DNA of 11,139 nt from an uncultured Clostridia bacterium (lineage in GTDB: Bacteria > Bacillota > Clostridia > Christensenellales > Borkfalkiaceae), in the NCBI GenBank assembly GCA_947589585.1, contig CANQCA010000044.1:1-11139 (forward strand), read 5' to 3'. The position numbers and the translations under genes were made by a program. The notes below the pieces were generated by a model. It had not been told where the DNA came from, did not search any database, and worked only from the letters and a program-made list of their open reading frames with translations. Shown piece after piece: positions 1 through 5,656 of the stretch (position 1 is its first letter; every line of letters starts with the position of its first letter).

Positions 1-534
1 CCCGACGGGTTCCTTGCCGCCATGCTCTCGGGCGGGCAGAAGGCGGCGACGCTCTCTCTATCCCTTCTCGCCGTGTACTGCGTGTGGCTGGGATTTTTTA
101 AGATTTTGGAGCGGAGCGGGCTCTCCGAGAGGATAACAAGGCATACCATGTCCGCGACAAGGCGTCTATTTCGCTCCAACGACAGGGAAGCGCTCTCCCT
201 TGCGGGCGGCAACCTCACTGCCAATTTCTTGGGGCTCCCCGGGGCGCCGACCCCCCTCGGGATCAAGGCGACGAAGCGCTTTTTGGAGAGCGGGAACGAA
301 TACGCCGCGGATATGCTCTTCGTCCTCAATGCGACGAGTTTACAGCTTCTCCCCACCACCGTCATCGCCCTGCGCCTTGCCGCGGGGTCGTCATCTCCCG
401 CCGATATCTTTCTGCCCACCCTGCTTTCCACCCTCGTCTCCACCCTTCTCGGGGGTCTTCTCGTCTTTTTGACGCGGAAGCACAAGGCAAAAGCTGCTTG
501 CAAAATCGTTTCCAAAAAGGGAACGGCGGCATGA
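1..534 (+). CDS. spmA: Spore maturation protein SpmA, 5' truncated by the window edge
   Basis: Membrane protein of the nucleoside-recognition (Gate) domain family. With SpmB it is needed in Bacillus and Clostridium for proper spore-core dehydration and heat resistance. The reading frame is open from base 1, so the true start lies upstream: 177 residues are visible against roughly 190-200 in known SpmA, so about 20-30 N-terminal residues are missing. Family hallmarks are visible: an Asn-rich segment reading NLTANFLGLPGAPTPLGIKA, then a NATSLQLLPTTVIALR block, then a hydrophobic C-terminal helix near the end. The stop codon overlaps the spmB start as ATGA, implying translational coupling. The pairing and order with spmB make the call strong; the biochemical activity of this family is not well defined. 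Confidence 0.93.
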   Translation, partial: PDGFLAAMLSGGQKAATLSLSLLAVYCVWLGFFKILERSGLSERITRHTMSATRRLFRSNDREALSLAGGNLTANFLGLPGAPTPLGIKATKRFLESGNEYAADMLFVLNATSLQLLPTTVIALRLAAGSSSPADIFLPTLLSTLVSTLLGGLLVFLTRKHKAKAACKIVSKKGTAA

Positions 535-1043
535 AGTGGGTCGCCCTCATCGTCCCCGCACTCTTTCTCGCCGTCTTCATCTTCGCGCTTGTTCGGCGGG
601 CCAAGCTCTACGACTGCTTTACGGACGGGGTGAAGGAAGCCGTGCCCCTCATCCTCTCGATCTTCCCCTATCTCGCCGCCATGCTCATCCTCTCCGCCCT
701 CTTCGAAGAGAGCGGGCTTTCCAGAATTTTTACGGATTTTCTCACCCCCGCCTTCCGCGCCCTCGGCATTCCGCCCGAGATCTCCCCGCTCGTGCTCATC
801 AAACCCTTTTCGGGAAGCGGCTCCACCGCCATTCTTTCCGAGCTTCTTACAGCCTTCGGGGCAGACAGTTATATCGGCCGCTGCGCCTGTGTCGCGTACG
901 GCTCGAGCGAGACTGTCTTCTATATCTCGGCCGTCTACTTTGCGGGAACGAAGACGAAAAAGCTCCTTCGGCCCACCGTGATCGCACTCTTTGCGAACTT
1001 CGTCGGCGTCGTCGTCGGATGCCTTTTATGCAGGATATTGTAA
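531..1043 (+). CDS. spmB: Spore maturation protein SpmB
   Basis: Partner of SpmA, 170 residues, same Gate-domain superfamily, expected in a cell membrane during sporulation. The start chosen is the ATG at 531 because it overlaps the spmA stop (ATGA) and has an AAGGGA Shine-Dalgarno-like stretch upstream; an in-frame ATG at 498 would overlap spmA further without adding conserved sequence. Visible hallmarks are an N-terminal membrane helix, FTDGVKEAVPLILSIFPYLAAM, the GIPPEISPLVLIKPFSGSGS block, and YGSSETVFYISAVYFAG, which match the SpmB pattern. The protein ends with another hydrophobic helix. No intrinsic terminator follows closely; the first strong one is about 195 bases downstream and may belong to a separate small transcript. 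Confidence 0.94.
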   Translation: MKWVALIVPALFLAVFIFALVRRAKLYDCFTDGVKEAVPLILSIFPYLAAMLILSALFEESGLSRIFTDFLTPAFRALGIPPEISPLVLIKPFSGSGSTAILSELLTAFGADSYIGRCACVAYGSSETVFYISAVYFAGTKTKKLLRPTVIALFANFVGVVVGCLLCRIL

Positions 1044-1115
1044 ATTATTTTTGTGAAAATGTTACTTTCCTCCCGCATATTGTGTAATCATTTCACATTC
1101 ATTGAAAATGCATTG

Positions 1116-1142
1116 CGAAATTTCCCCGCGCAAAAAATTTCG
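1116..1142. repeat. 8-bp inverted repeat upstream of the predicted small-RNA promoter
   Basis: CGAAATTT at 1116-1123 is the exact reverse complement of AAATTTCG at 1135-1142, with an 11-base C-rich/A-rich loop. It ends 9 bases before the -35 box at 1152. It could be an operator for that promoter or a weak hairpin in the spmB 3' region. It has no T-tract, so it is not an intrinsic terminator. Confidence 0.4.
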
Positions 1143-1157
1143 ACAAAATAATTTACA
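1138..1157 (+). repeat. Copy 1 of a direct repeat flanking the ligase gene
   Basis: TTTCGACAAAATAATTTACA here is nearly the same as the 19-base stretch at 2782-2800, in the same orientation, one copy on each side of the O-antigen ligase gene. The last six bases form the -35 box of the predicted promoter at 1152-1180. Confidence 0.5.
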
Positions 1158-1180
1158 TTCCGCCCGCATTCGTTTATAAT
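1152..1180 (+). promoter_or_regulatory. Sigma-A type promoter for a predicted small RNA
   Basis: TTTACA (1152-1157, five of six matches to TTGACA), a 17-base spacer, then a perfect TATAAT (1175-1180). The expected transcription start is near 1187. A short palindrome AGAAC-T-GTTCT (1182-1192) straddles that start and could be an operator. The only + strand feature downstream before the antisense ligase gene is the terminator at 1239-1277, so the promoter would make a short non-coding transcript. Confidence 0.65.
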
Positions 1181-1186
1181 TAGAAC

Positions 1187-1277
1187 TGTTCTTGAATTCG
1201 ATCACACACTCATAATTTTCCCCCTTATCATATGCGGACCCCCTCAGAGCGCGAGCTTTGAGGGGGTTTGCTTTTTT
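1187..1277 (+). ncRNA. Predicted ~90-nt small RNA with C-rich single-stranded motif
   Basis: The transcript is bounded by the promoter at 1152-1180 and the intrinsic terminator at 1239-1277. Upstream of the terminator stem the RNA is mostly A/U-rich and probably unpaired. It contains a UUUUCCCCCUU run (1216-1226) that is complementary to purine-rich ribosome-binding sites. C-rich unpaired motifs of this kind are used by known Firmicutes small RNAs such as RsaE/RoxS; the parallel is inferred and no sequence homology is claimed. A nine-codon ORF starting at 1232 has no Shine-Dalgarno and lies inside the terminator stem, so coding is unlikely. The alternative is that the terminator simply ends spmA-spmB readthrough and the promoter is fortuitous. 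Confidence 0.5.
1239..1277 (+). terminator. Strong intrinsic terminator
   Basis: A 12-bp stem (1239-1250 with 1255-1266, one G-U pair) closed by a GCGA tetraloop is followed by TTTGCTTTTTT. The T-tract is only on the + side, so it ends rightward transcription (spmB readthrough and/or the predicted small RNA). It does not serve the ligase gene, which ends at 1286 on the other strand. Confidence 0.88.
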
Positions 1278-1285
1278 ATTTGAGA

Positions 1286-2755
1286 TCAGAGGGAAAACTG
1301 CGGGAAATATTCGCACCGCTTCAGCCTTCGCCGTCCGCGCTCCTCCGTCCCTTCCGCATAGCAGAGCACGATGCCGTAGAGGATGCCCGGGCCGATATTG
1401 AAGAAGTGGCAATCGACGACGCTCGTAAGGATGAGTGCGAGCGCCACGAGGAAGGCAAAGCCCTTCTCGGGAGAACGCCTTCTCATAAGCAGCCAAAGCG
1501 TTTCCAGCCGGTGATAGAGATAGGCGAGCGTCAAAGCCATTCCCCCCGTCGCCACGAGCTGGATATAAGTATTGTGTGCGCGTGCGGGGATGAAGGCATG
1601 GGTGGGGTCCATATTGAATTCGAAGCCGAATCCCTTGGTATCGTAGAACCCGACGCCGAAGACGGGGTTTTCTTTGAACTGTTCGAAGCAGCGTTTCCAG
1701 ATAATGAAACGGCTGCTGTCGTCCGTTCCCGCTTCAATCACCGAAGCGAAGAGCTTCGCGATGCCGTCCTTCCAGACAAGGAGCAGAATGTAGATGACTG
1801 CGATGAGAAGCAGGTAGGCGATGAGAAGGTCTCTCCGCTCACGGCCCTTCGCGATATGGAAAGTCCAGAAGGCGCAGGCGCAGAAGGTGACCGCGCCGAA
1901 CAGGATGCTCCCGCGGCTCTGCGAGAGGAAGGTGGCCAGAAGGAAGCAGGCGGCGAGGGGGACATAGAGATATCCGCGCTTTTTGACGGCGGCAAAATAG
2001 AAGGGCGCGGGGATGGTCATCGCCATGATCCCGCCGACGTTATTGTAGGTTCCCCAACCCGTATAGAGGGCGCCGCGAAGGACGGAGCCGTCCGCTTCGA
2101 ACACCCCCGCATTGCGGTACATCCCCACGATCTGCACCAGGATCATGAGCCCGATGACGAGGAAGAGGGTGGGCATATATTCCTTGGGGGCCCGCTTCCA
2201 GTTGACGGTAAAGTGAAAATAGAAGTAGAAAAAACAGAGTGAGCACAGCTGTACAAAGCCGAAAAGGACGGTCCGCGACGTGTAATGCTCGGAAAAAGCG
2301 CCCCCGAGCATGTAGGCCCCGCCGAGAAGGACAAACCCCAAAAACAGCTTGGGGAAGCCCGCGCGATGGGGATCTTCTACGAGAAGAAATACGAGACGGG
2401 CGACGAGAAGAATAACTGCGATGAGCAGGATGAGGAAGAGACCGAGTTGGAAGGAGGGATCGGAAAAGATGGTCTGCCTCCCTTCCCGTGCGGCGAAAAT
2501 GGGATTGTTGGGAGCGGCGATCGTCATGTATCCGCAACAGGCAATGGGGACGATGCCGAGGGTATCGTCCGAGAAAAACATAATGAGAATGGCCAGGATG
2601 AGGTCGACCGAAAAGACGGCCGCCTCGATGGCGAACAGCTCGCCGAGCGTCATGAGCAGCGCCACGAGCAGAAGATAGAGCCGCGAAGAGAAAAATTCGC
2701 GCAGATATCTCACGGGCGCCAGACATTTCAACCGGGGAAAAATTTGAACGAGCAT
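1286..2755 (-). CDS. O-antigen ligase/polymerase family (Wzy_C-like) membrane protein
   Basis: 489 residues, about ten or more hydrophobic segments, so a polytopic cytoplasmic-membrane protein. The C-terminal half carries the family signature: LSQSRGSILFG (residues 278-287), then a long extracytoplasmic loop with SSRFIIWKRCFEQFKENPVFGVG (348-369) and RAHNTYIQLVATGG (392-405), where the Arg and His are the typical conserved positions. These proteins join or polymerise lipid-linked glycans; in a Gram-positive host the likely role is assembly of an envelope polysaccharide, substrate unknown. No glycosyltransferase or flippase genes adjoin it. The start at 2755 sits six bases after a TATAAT and lacks a Shine-Dalgarno, suggesting a leaderless mRNA; no better internal start with an RBS was seen. 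No intrinsic terminator with a minus-strand T-tract follows. Confidence 0.85.
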   Translation of the reverse strand: MLVQIFPRLKCLAPVRYLREFFSSRLYLLLVALLMTLGELFAIEAAVFSVDLILAILIMFFSDDTLGIVPIACCGYMTIAAPNNPIFAAREGRQTIFSDPSFQLGLFLILLIAVILLVARLVFLLVEDPHRAGFPKLFLGFVLLGGAYMLGGAFSEHYTSRTVLFGFVQLCSLCFFYFYFHFTVNWKRAPKEYMPTLFLVIGLMILVQIVGMYRNAGVFEADGSVLRGALYTGWGTYNNVGGIMAMTIPAPFYFAAVKKRGYLYVPLAACFLLATFLSQSRGSILFGAVTFCACAFWTFHIAKGRERRDLLIAYLLLIAVIYILLLVWKDGIAKLFASVIEAGTDDSSRFIIWKRCFEQFKENPVFGVGFYDTKGFGFEFNMDPTHAFIPARAHNTYIQLVATGGMALTLAYLYHRLETLWLLMRRRSPEKGFAFLVALALILTSVVDCHFFNIGPGILYGIVLCYAEGTEERGRRRLKRCEYFPQFSL

Positions 2756-2761
2756 ATAGCC

Positions 2762-2790
2762 ATTATATAACTTTTTTTATTTTTCGACAA
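2762..2790 (-). promoter_or_regulatory. Promoter of the ligase gene, leaderless arrangement
   Basis: On the minus strand: TTGTCG (2790-2785), 17-base spacer, perfect TATAAT (2767-2762), then GGCTAT and the ATG at 2755. The expected +1 is the A of the start codon. The -35 box lies inside copy 2 of the direct repeat. Confidence 0.65.
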
Positions 2791-2800
2791 ATTATTTACA
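2782..2800 (+). repeat. Copy 2 of a direct repeat flanking the ligase gene
   Basis: TTTCGACAAATTATTTACA matches the stretch at 1138-1157 except for a short A/T difference and a one-base indel in the middle. It overlaps the minus-strand -35 box of the ligase promoter and, on the + strand, ends in a TTTACA. Confidence 0.5.
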
Positions 2801-2823
2801 GTATAAATTTATTTTTTTATATT
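2795..2823 (+). promoter_or_regulatory. Possible rightward promoter
   Basis: TTTACA (2795-2800), 17 bases, TATATT (2818-2823). The region is very AT-rich so a chance match is plausible. A transcript would run into the repeat-like region and antisense into rsmI; no terminator is seen before the gene. Confidence 0.25.
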
Positions 2824-2847
2824 TTTATGAAAAATTCTTATAAATTC

Positions 2848-2998
2848 ACCGTCCGGCAGGAACCTCCGGCGGGGGAAGGCGGCACGGCTTATTGGCGGAC
2901 TTCGTAGTTCGGGATGCTTCGAGGATGGGCCGCCATGGACTGCGTAAAGCCTGATCGGCTCAGCATGACGCGTAGGAGCGTAGCGGCAAGGCAGAAAA
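2848..2998. repeat. GC-rich intergenic stretch resembling interspersed repeat remnants
   Basis: After the AT-rich promoter area the base composition changes abruptly. The block contains CCTCCGGCGGGGGAAGG (about 2866-2880), then GTTCGGGATGCTTCGA (2907-2922) and GCTCAGCATGACG (2958-2970). The last two together look like the halves of an interspersed intergenic repeat that, from memory, is common in Firmicutes and metagenome genomes in the form GGGATGCTTCGA...GCTCAGCATGACG. Here about 35 unrelated bases separate the halves. Local complementarity (CCGG and CCGT/ACGG pairs) allows folded structures. No ORF with a credible start was found in it. Identification as a known repeat is from recall, not a search. 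Confidence 0.45.
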
Positions 2999-3000
2999 GA

Positions 3001-3804
3001 TCATTCGTCAAGCAGTTCGCGATAAATTTCGCTTTTTGAAACGCTGCGGTCGCGGGCGGCAGCCTTCATCGCGTCCTTTTTCTCCATGCCCTGCGCCATG
3101 TACGCCTCCACGTGTTCGCGGACGGAGAGGTCGCAGAGCAGGCTCTTCTCTTCCTTCGCCCCCTCGACGAGGAGCACGAACTCCCCGCGCACTTCGCCCT
3201 TGTAGCCTTCGTCGAGATAAAACTCCGCCCTCTCTTCGTGGATCTTGGTGATCTCGCGCACGGCGCACGCCCTACGATTGCCCAAGACCTCGGACATGGT
3301 AGCCACATAATTCGTCAGATCCTGCGGGGCGCAGTGGAAAATGAGCGTCTCGCGGGCGTGTTTATACTGCTCCAAAAGGGCGATTTTTTCGCTTCTTTTT
3401 TCGGGAAGAAAGCCGATGAAGGTGAATCTTTCTGCGGGGAAGGCGGAGAGCACGAGGGCGCAGACGAACGCGCTCGGCCCGGGCAGGACGGTGTACTTCT
3501 CCCCCGCCTCATTGAGCATTTGACAGACAATATTGCCCGGATCGGAGACGACGGGCATTCCCGCATCCGAGACGACGGCGATGCGCTTCCCCTCGCGGGA
3601 GAGAGAAATCATCTTCTCCGCCGCCTCGCGCTCGTTGAACTTATGGCACGCAAGAAGCGGCTTTTTGATCTCGTAGGCGGAGAGCAGCTTTAAGGTGTGG
3701 CGGGTGTCCTCGCAAAAGATGACGTCCGCCTCTTTGAGTTCCTCGAGGGCGCGCAGGGTGATATCCTTGAGATTCCCGATGGGGGTTGCGACGAATGAGA
3801 TCAT
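3001..3804 (-). CDS. rsmI: 16S rRNA (cytidine1402-2'-O)-methyltransferase RsmI
   Basis: SAM-dependent tetrapyrrole-methylase-fold enzyme that 2'-O-methylates C1402 of 16S rRNA at the ribosomal P site. It has 267 residues, near the usual 280. The N-terminal signature FVATPIGNLKDITLRALEELKEADVIFCEDTRHTLKLL (residues 4-41, quoted in part as ATPIGNL and CEDTRHT) is classic, followed by the glycine-rich SDAGMPVVSDPG block (79-90); the family more often has DAGTP, so Met replaces Thr. The start at 3804 has an AGGAG Shine-Dalgarno eight bases upstream and overlaps the trmN6 stop by ATGA, so the longer open frame upstream is not used. It is the last gene of its unit and no clear minus-strand terminator follows. 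Confidence 0.95.
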   Translation of the reverse strand: MISFVATPIGNLKDITLRALEELKEADVIFCEDTRHTLKLLSAYEIKKPLLACHKFNEREAAEKMISLSREGKRIAVVSDAGMPVVSDPGNIVCQMLNEAGEKYTVLPGPSAFVCALVLSAFPAERFTFIGFLPEKRSEKIALLEQYKHARETLIFHCAPQDLTNYVATMSEVLGNRRACAVREITKIHEERAEFYLDEGYKGEVRGEFVLLVEGAKEEKSLLCDLSVREHVEAYMAQGMEKKDAMKAAARDRSVSKSEIYRELLDE

Positions 3805-4475
3805 GTTGTCTCCTGTTTGTTGATGAGGGTGGGAAGAACTTCTACGCCCGCCTTGCCGCCTTTGAGACAGGAAAGAAGGACTGCATACGGGCTTCTCCCC
3901 TCTTTCCCTGCGATGAATTGCAGCTTTTTGGGCTCCAAACCTCGGACATGGGTGGCACTGATGAGCTCGGCGACGCGATCGGCGCGATGCACGAGGGCGA
4001 GCCTTCCGCCGAATTTGAGGCATCTTTTTGCGGCGTCCAGGAGCTCTTCGAGCGTTAAGTCGAGCTCCTTTCTGCACGGCGCGATTTTTGGGGAAGCCTT
4101 CTCGAAGCCGCCCTTTTCGTAGGGGGGATTGGCGAGGATGAGCGAAAATTTCTCGGTATATCCGCCCGGGATCTCCTGCAGGCGGACGTTCTCGACGGAG
4201 AAAATATTTTCCAGGTGATTGAGGGCAATGGTCCTTTGGCTCATGGCGGCAAGCTCTCCGTCTGCCTCGAAGAAGGTGACCTGCTCCACGCCCTCGTTTT
4301 CGGCAAAAAAGTGCAGGCCGACGATGCCCGAGCCCGCGCAAAAATCCGCGACTTTCTCGTGCTTTCTCGCCTTCAGAAAGCGCGCAAGATGCACCGCATC
4401 CGAGGTGAAGCGGTATTTCTCGGTATCCTGCAGGATCTGGTACTGCCCGATAAGCAGCGGTTCGATGTGTTCCAT
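3801..4475 (-). CDS. trmN6: tRNA1(Val) A37 N6-methyltransferase-like protein (YabB/TrmN6 family)
   Basis: 224-residue Rossmann-fold methyltransferase. SAM-binding motif I is VADFCAGSGIVGL (residues 42-54) and the amino-methyltransferase motif IV is LANPPY (114-119), typical of N6-adenine enzymes. The N-terminal QYQILQDTEKYRFTSDAVHLARF pattern is characteristic of the YfiC/YabB group that modifies A37 of tRNA1(Val). Its place directly before rsmI, with ATGA overlap, repeats the B. subtilis trmN6-yazA-rsmI order without yazA. The ATG at 4475 is the first plausible start but has no visible Shine-Dalgarno; the upstream frame runs through a terminator hairpin into the ferredoxin gene. Substrate specificity is inferred from family and context. 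Confidence 0.88.
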   Translation of the reverse strand: MEHIEPLLIGQYQILQDTEKYRFTSDAVHLARFLKARKHEKVADFCAGSGIVGLHFFAENEGVEQVTFFEADGELAAMSQRTIALNHLENIFSVENVRLQEIPGGYTEKFSLILANPPYEKGGFEKASPKIAPCRKELDLTLEELLDAAKRCLKFGGRLALVHRADRVAELISATHVRGLEPKKLQFIAGKEGRSPYAVLLSCLKGGKAGVEVLPTLINKQETT

Positions 4476-4487
4476 AAGAATTAAGTT

Positions 4488-4512
4488 AATAAAAAGCGCG
4501 GGGAGCCCGCGC
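4488..4512 (-). terminator. Intrinsic terminator after the ferredoxin gene
   Basis: On the minus strand GCGCGGG-CTC-CCCGCGC (4512-4496) is followed by TTTTTATT. It separates the ferredoxin from trmN6, which starts about 20 bases later. The + strand side has only CTTTTATTT, so it could work weakly in that direction too. Confidence 0.75.
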
Positions 4513-4528
4513 CTTTTATTTGCGAATG

Positions 4529-4699
4529 TTATTCGGCTGTGATCGCTCCGACGGGGCAGCCATCCTCGCAGGCGCCGCAGTCGATGCACACGTCGGGATC
4601 GACGACATACGTCGTATCGCCGGGCGCGATCGCTCCGACAGGGCAGGTCGCCTCGCAGGCGCCGCACTGCACGCAGGCATCCGAGATCTTATGAGCCAT
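4529..4699 (-). CDS. 2[4Fe-4S] clostridial-type ferredoxin
   Basis: A 56-residue protein. Two full cluster motifs are visible: CVQCGACEATCP (Cys 9, 12, 15, 19) and CIDCGACEDGCP (Cys 38, 41, 44, 48), arranged as the usual pseudo-twofold repeat with PVGAI after each. It is a soluble low-potential one-electron carrier of anaerobic metabolism; no dedicated redox partner lies next to it. The start is supported by GGAGG nine bases upstream. It has its own promoter (4731-4759) and terminator (4488-4512), so it is probably transcribed alone. It occupies the interval between ricT and trmN6 where B. subtilis has yabA. Confidence 0.96.
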   Translation of the reverse strand: MAHKISDACVQCGACEATCPVGAIAPGDTTYVVDPDVCIDCGACEDGCPVGAITAE

Positions 4700-4730
4700 A
4701 GGGGTATACCTCCAAATAAAATCTATCCGT

Positions 4731-4759
4731 ATTATAACACAAGTTTTGCCATTCGTAAA
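4731..4759 (-). promoter_or_regulatory. Promoter of the ferredoxin gene
   Basis: On the minus strand: TTTACG (4759-4754), 17-base spacer, perfect TATAAT (4736-4731). The expected start is near 4724, giving a ~25-nt leader with a GGAGG Shine-Dalgarno. The -35 box is covered by the end of a 10-bp palindrome. Confidence 0.7.
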
Positions 4760-4780
4760 GAATTTTCGGGAAATTCTTTA
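4756..4780. repeat. Perfect 10-bp inverted repeat over the ferredoxin -35 box and ricT stop
   Basis: TAAAGAATTT (4756-4765) and AAATTCTTTA (4771-4780) are exact reverse complements around a five-base centre. One arm contains most of the ferredoxin -35 hexamer, the other the ricT stop codon. The stem is AT-rich and lacks a T-tract, so an operator is more likely than a good terminator. Confidence 0.55.
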
Positions 4781-5656
4781 TTTGCGTCCGTCACTTTTTT
4801 CGGAGGGGGAACCTTCTTCGACGTCCTCTTCGCCGCCCTGCTCTTTTTCCCGCTTGAAGCCGAGCTCGGAGACGGGGTAATCGCGATAGAACACGGCGCC
4901 ATCCTTTTCTATTTTGATACGGGCGGTCATCTTGAGCATATCCACCGAGACGACGCTCCCCTTCCCCTCGGGGGAAGAGACCGTGGCGCCGAGCTTGGGC
5001 ACCTTCTTGCAGGCCTCGGCGTAGTATTCGTCCTCATACGAAAGGCAGCACATGAGCCTTCCGCACAGGCCGCTGATCTTGCCGGGATTGAGCGAAAGGC
5101 CTTGGTTTTTCGCCATCTTGATGGTGACTTTTTTGAGTTCGGGGAAGCACCCCGCGCAGCACACCACCCGCCCGCAGGGAGCGATCCCGCCGAGGATCCT
5201 CGTTTCGTCGCGCACGCCGACCTGCTTGAGTTCGATGCGAAGGTGGAAATAGGACGCGAGGTCTTTGACGAGTTCGCGGAAATCCACCCTTCCCTCGGAA
5301 GTGAATGTGAAGATGACCTTGCTCCCGTCGAAAGTGAACTCGCAGTCGATGAGCTTCATCTGAAGGCCGCGCTCTTCGATCTTCTGCCTGCACACGCGCA
5401 TGGCCTCGGGGCGGCGCGCTTCCCCGCGGGCAACGATCTCCTCGTCCTTTTCCGTCGCGATGCGTACAACGGGCTTGAGCGGGCCGACGATCTTCTCCTC
5501 GGCGACCTCTTTCCCGGCCTCGAGAACGGTGCCGAATTCCTGCCCGTGCGCCGTCTCCACGACGACATGCATCCCCTTCTCGAGCGGAAGGTCCCCCGCC
5601 GAGAAATAATAAGGCTTGCAGTTCCCGCGGAACTTTATCACAACAACTTTTGCCAT
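4778..5656 (-). CDS. ricT: PSP1-domain protein RicT (YaaT)
   Basis: 292 residues, the PSP1 family. In B. subtilis RicT forms the Y-complex with RicA and RicF, binds [4Fe-4S] clusters and directs RNase Y processing, with effects on competence, sporulation and biofilm formation. The conserved core is present: PCGRVVCC (160-167) with Cys 170, then MAKNQGLSLNPGKISGLCGRLMCC (181-204), giving the cysteine set 161, 166, 167, 170, 198, 203, 204. The C-terminus after about residue 268 is a charged, acidic low-complexity tail. The start at 5656 has GGGAGG ten bases upstream and overlaps the holB 3' end by 19 bases. RicA and RicF partners are not in the window, so the complex here is inferred from the family. 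Confidence 0.94.
   Translation of the reverse strand: MAKVVVIKFRGNCKPYYFSAGDLPLEKGMHVVVETAHGQEFGTVLEAGKEVAEEKIVGPLKPVVRIATEKDEEIVARGEARRPEAMRVCRQKIEERGLQMKLIDCEFTFDGSKVIFTFTSEGRVDFRELVKDLASYFHLRIELKQVGVRDETRILGGIAPCGRVVCCAGCFPELKKVTIKMAKNQGLSLNPGKISGLCGRLMCCLSYEDEYYAEACKKVPKLGATVSSPEGKGSVVSVDMLKMTARIKIEKDGAVFYRDYPVSELGFKREKEQGGEEDVEEGSPSEKSDGRK

Noticed and set aside
1182..1192. AGAACTGTTCT as a LexA box
   Set aside because: Firmicutes LexA sites have a four-base centre between CGAAC and GTTCG; here the centre is one base.
1232..1261. Nine-codon ORF inside the predicted small RNA
   Set aside because: It lacks a ribosome-binding site and most of it lies within the terminator stem.
1268..2242. 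324-codon + strand open frame
   Set aside because: Antisense shadow of the ligase gene, highly charged low-complexity translation, starting inside the terminator T-tract.
4476..4667. N-terminal extension of the trmN6 frame over the ferredoxin gene
   Set aside because: It overlaps the ferredoxin out of frame and crosses an intrinsic terminator; the conserved family N-terminus starts at 4475.
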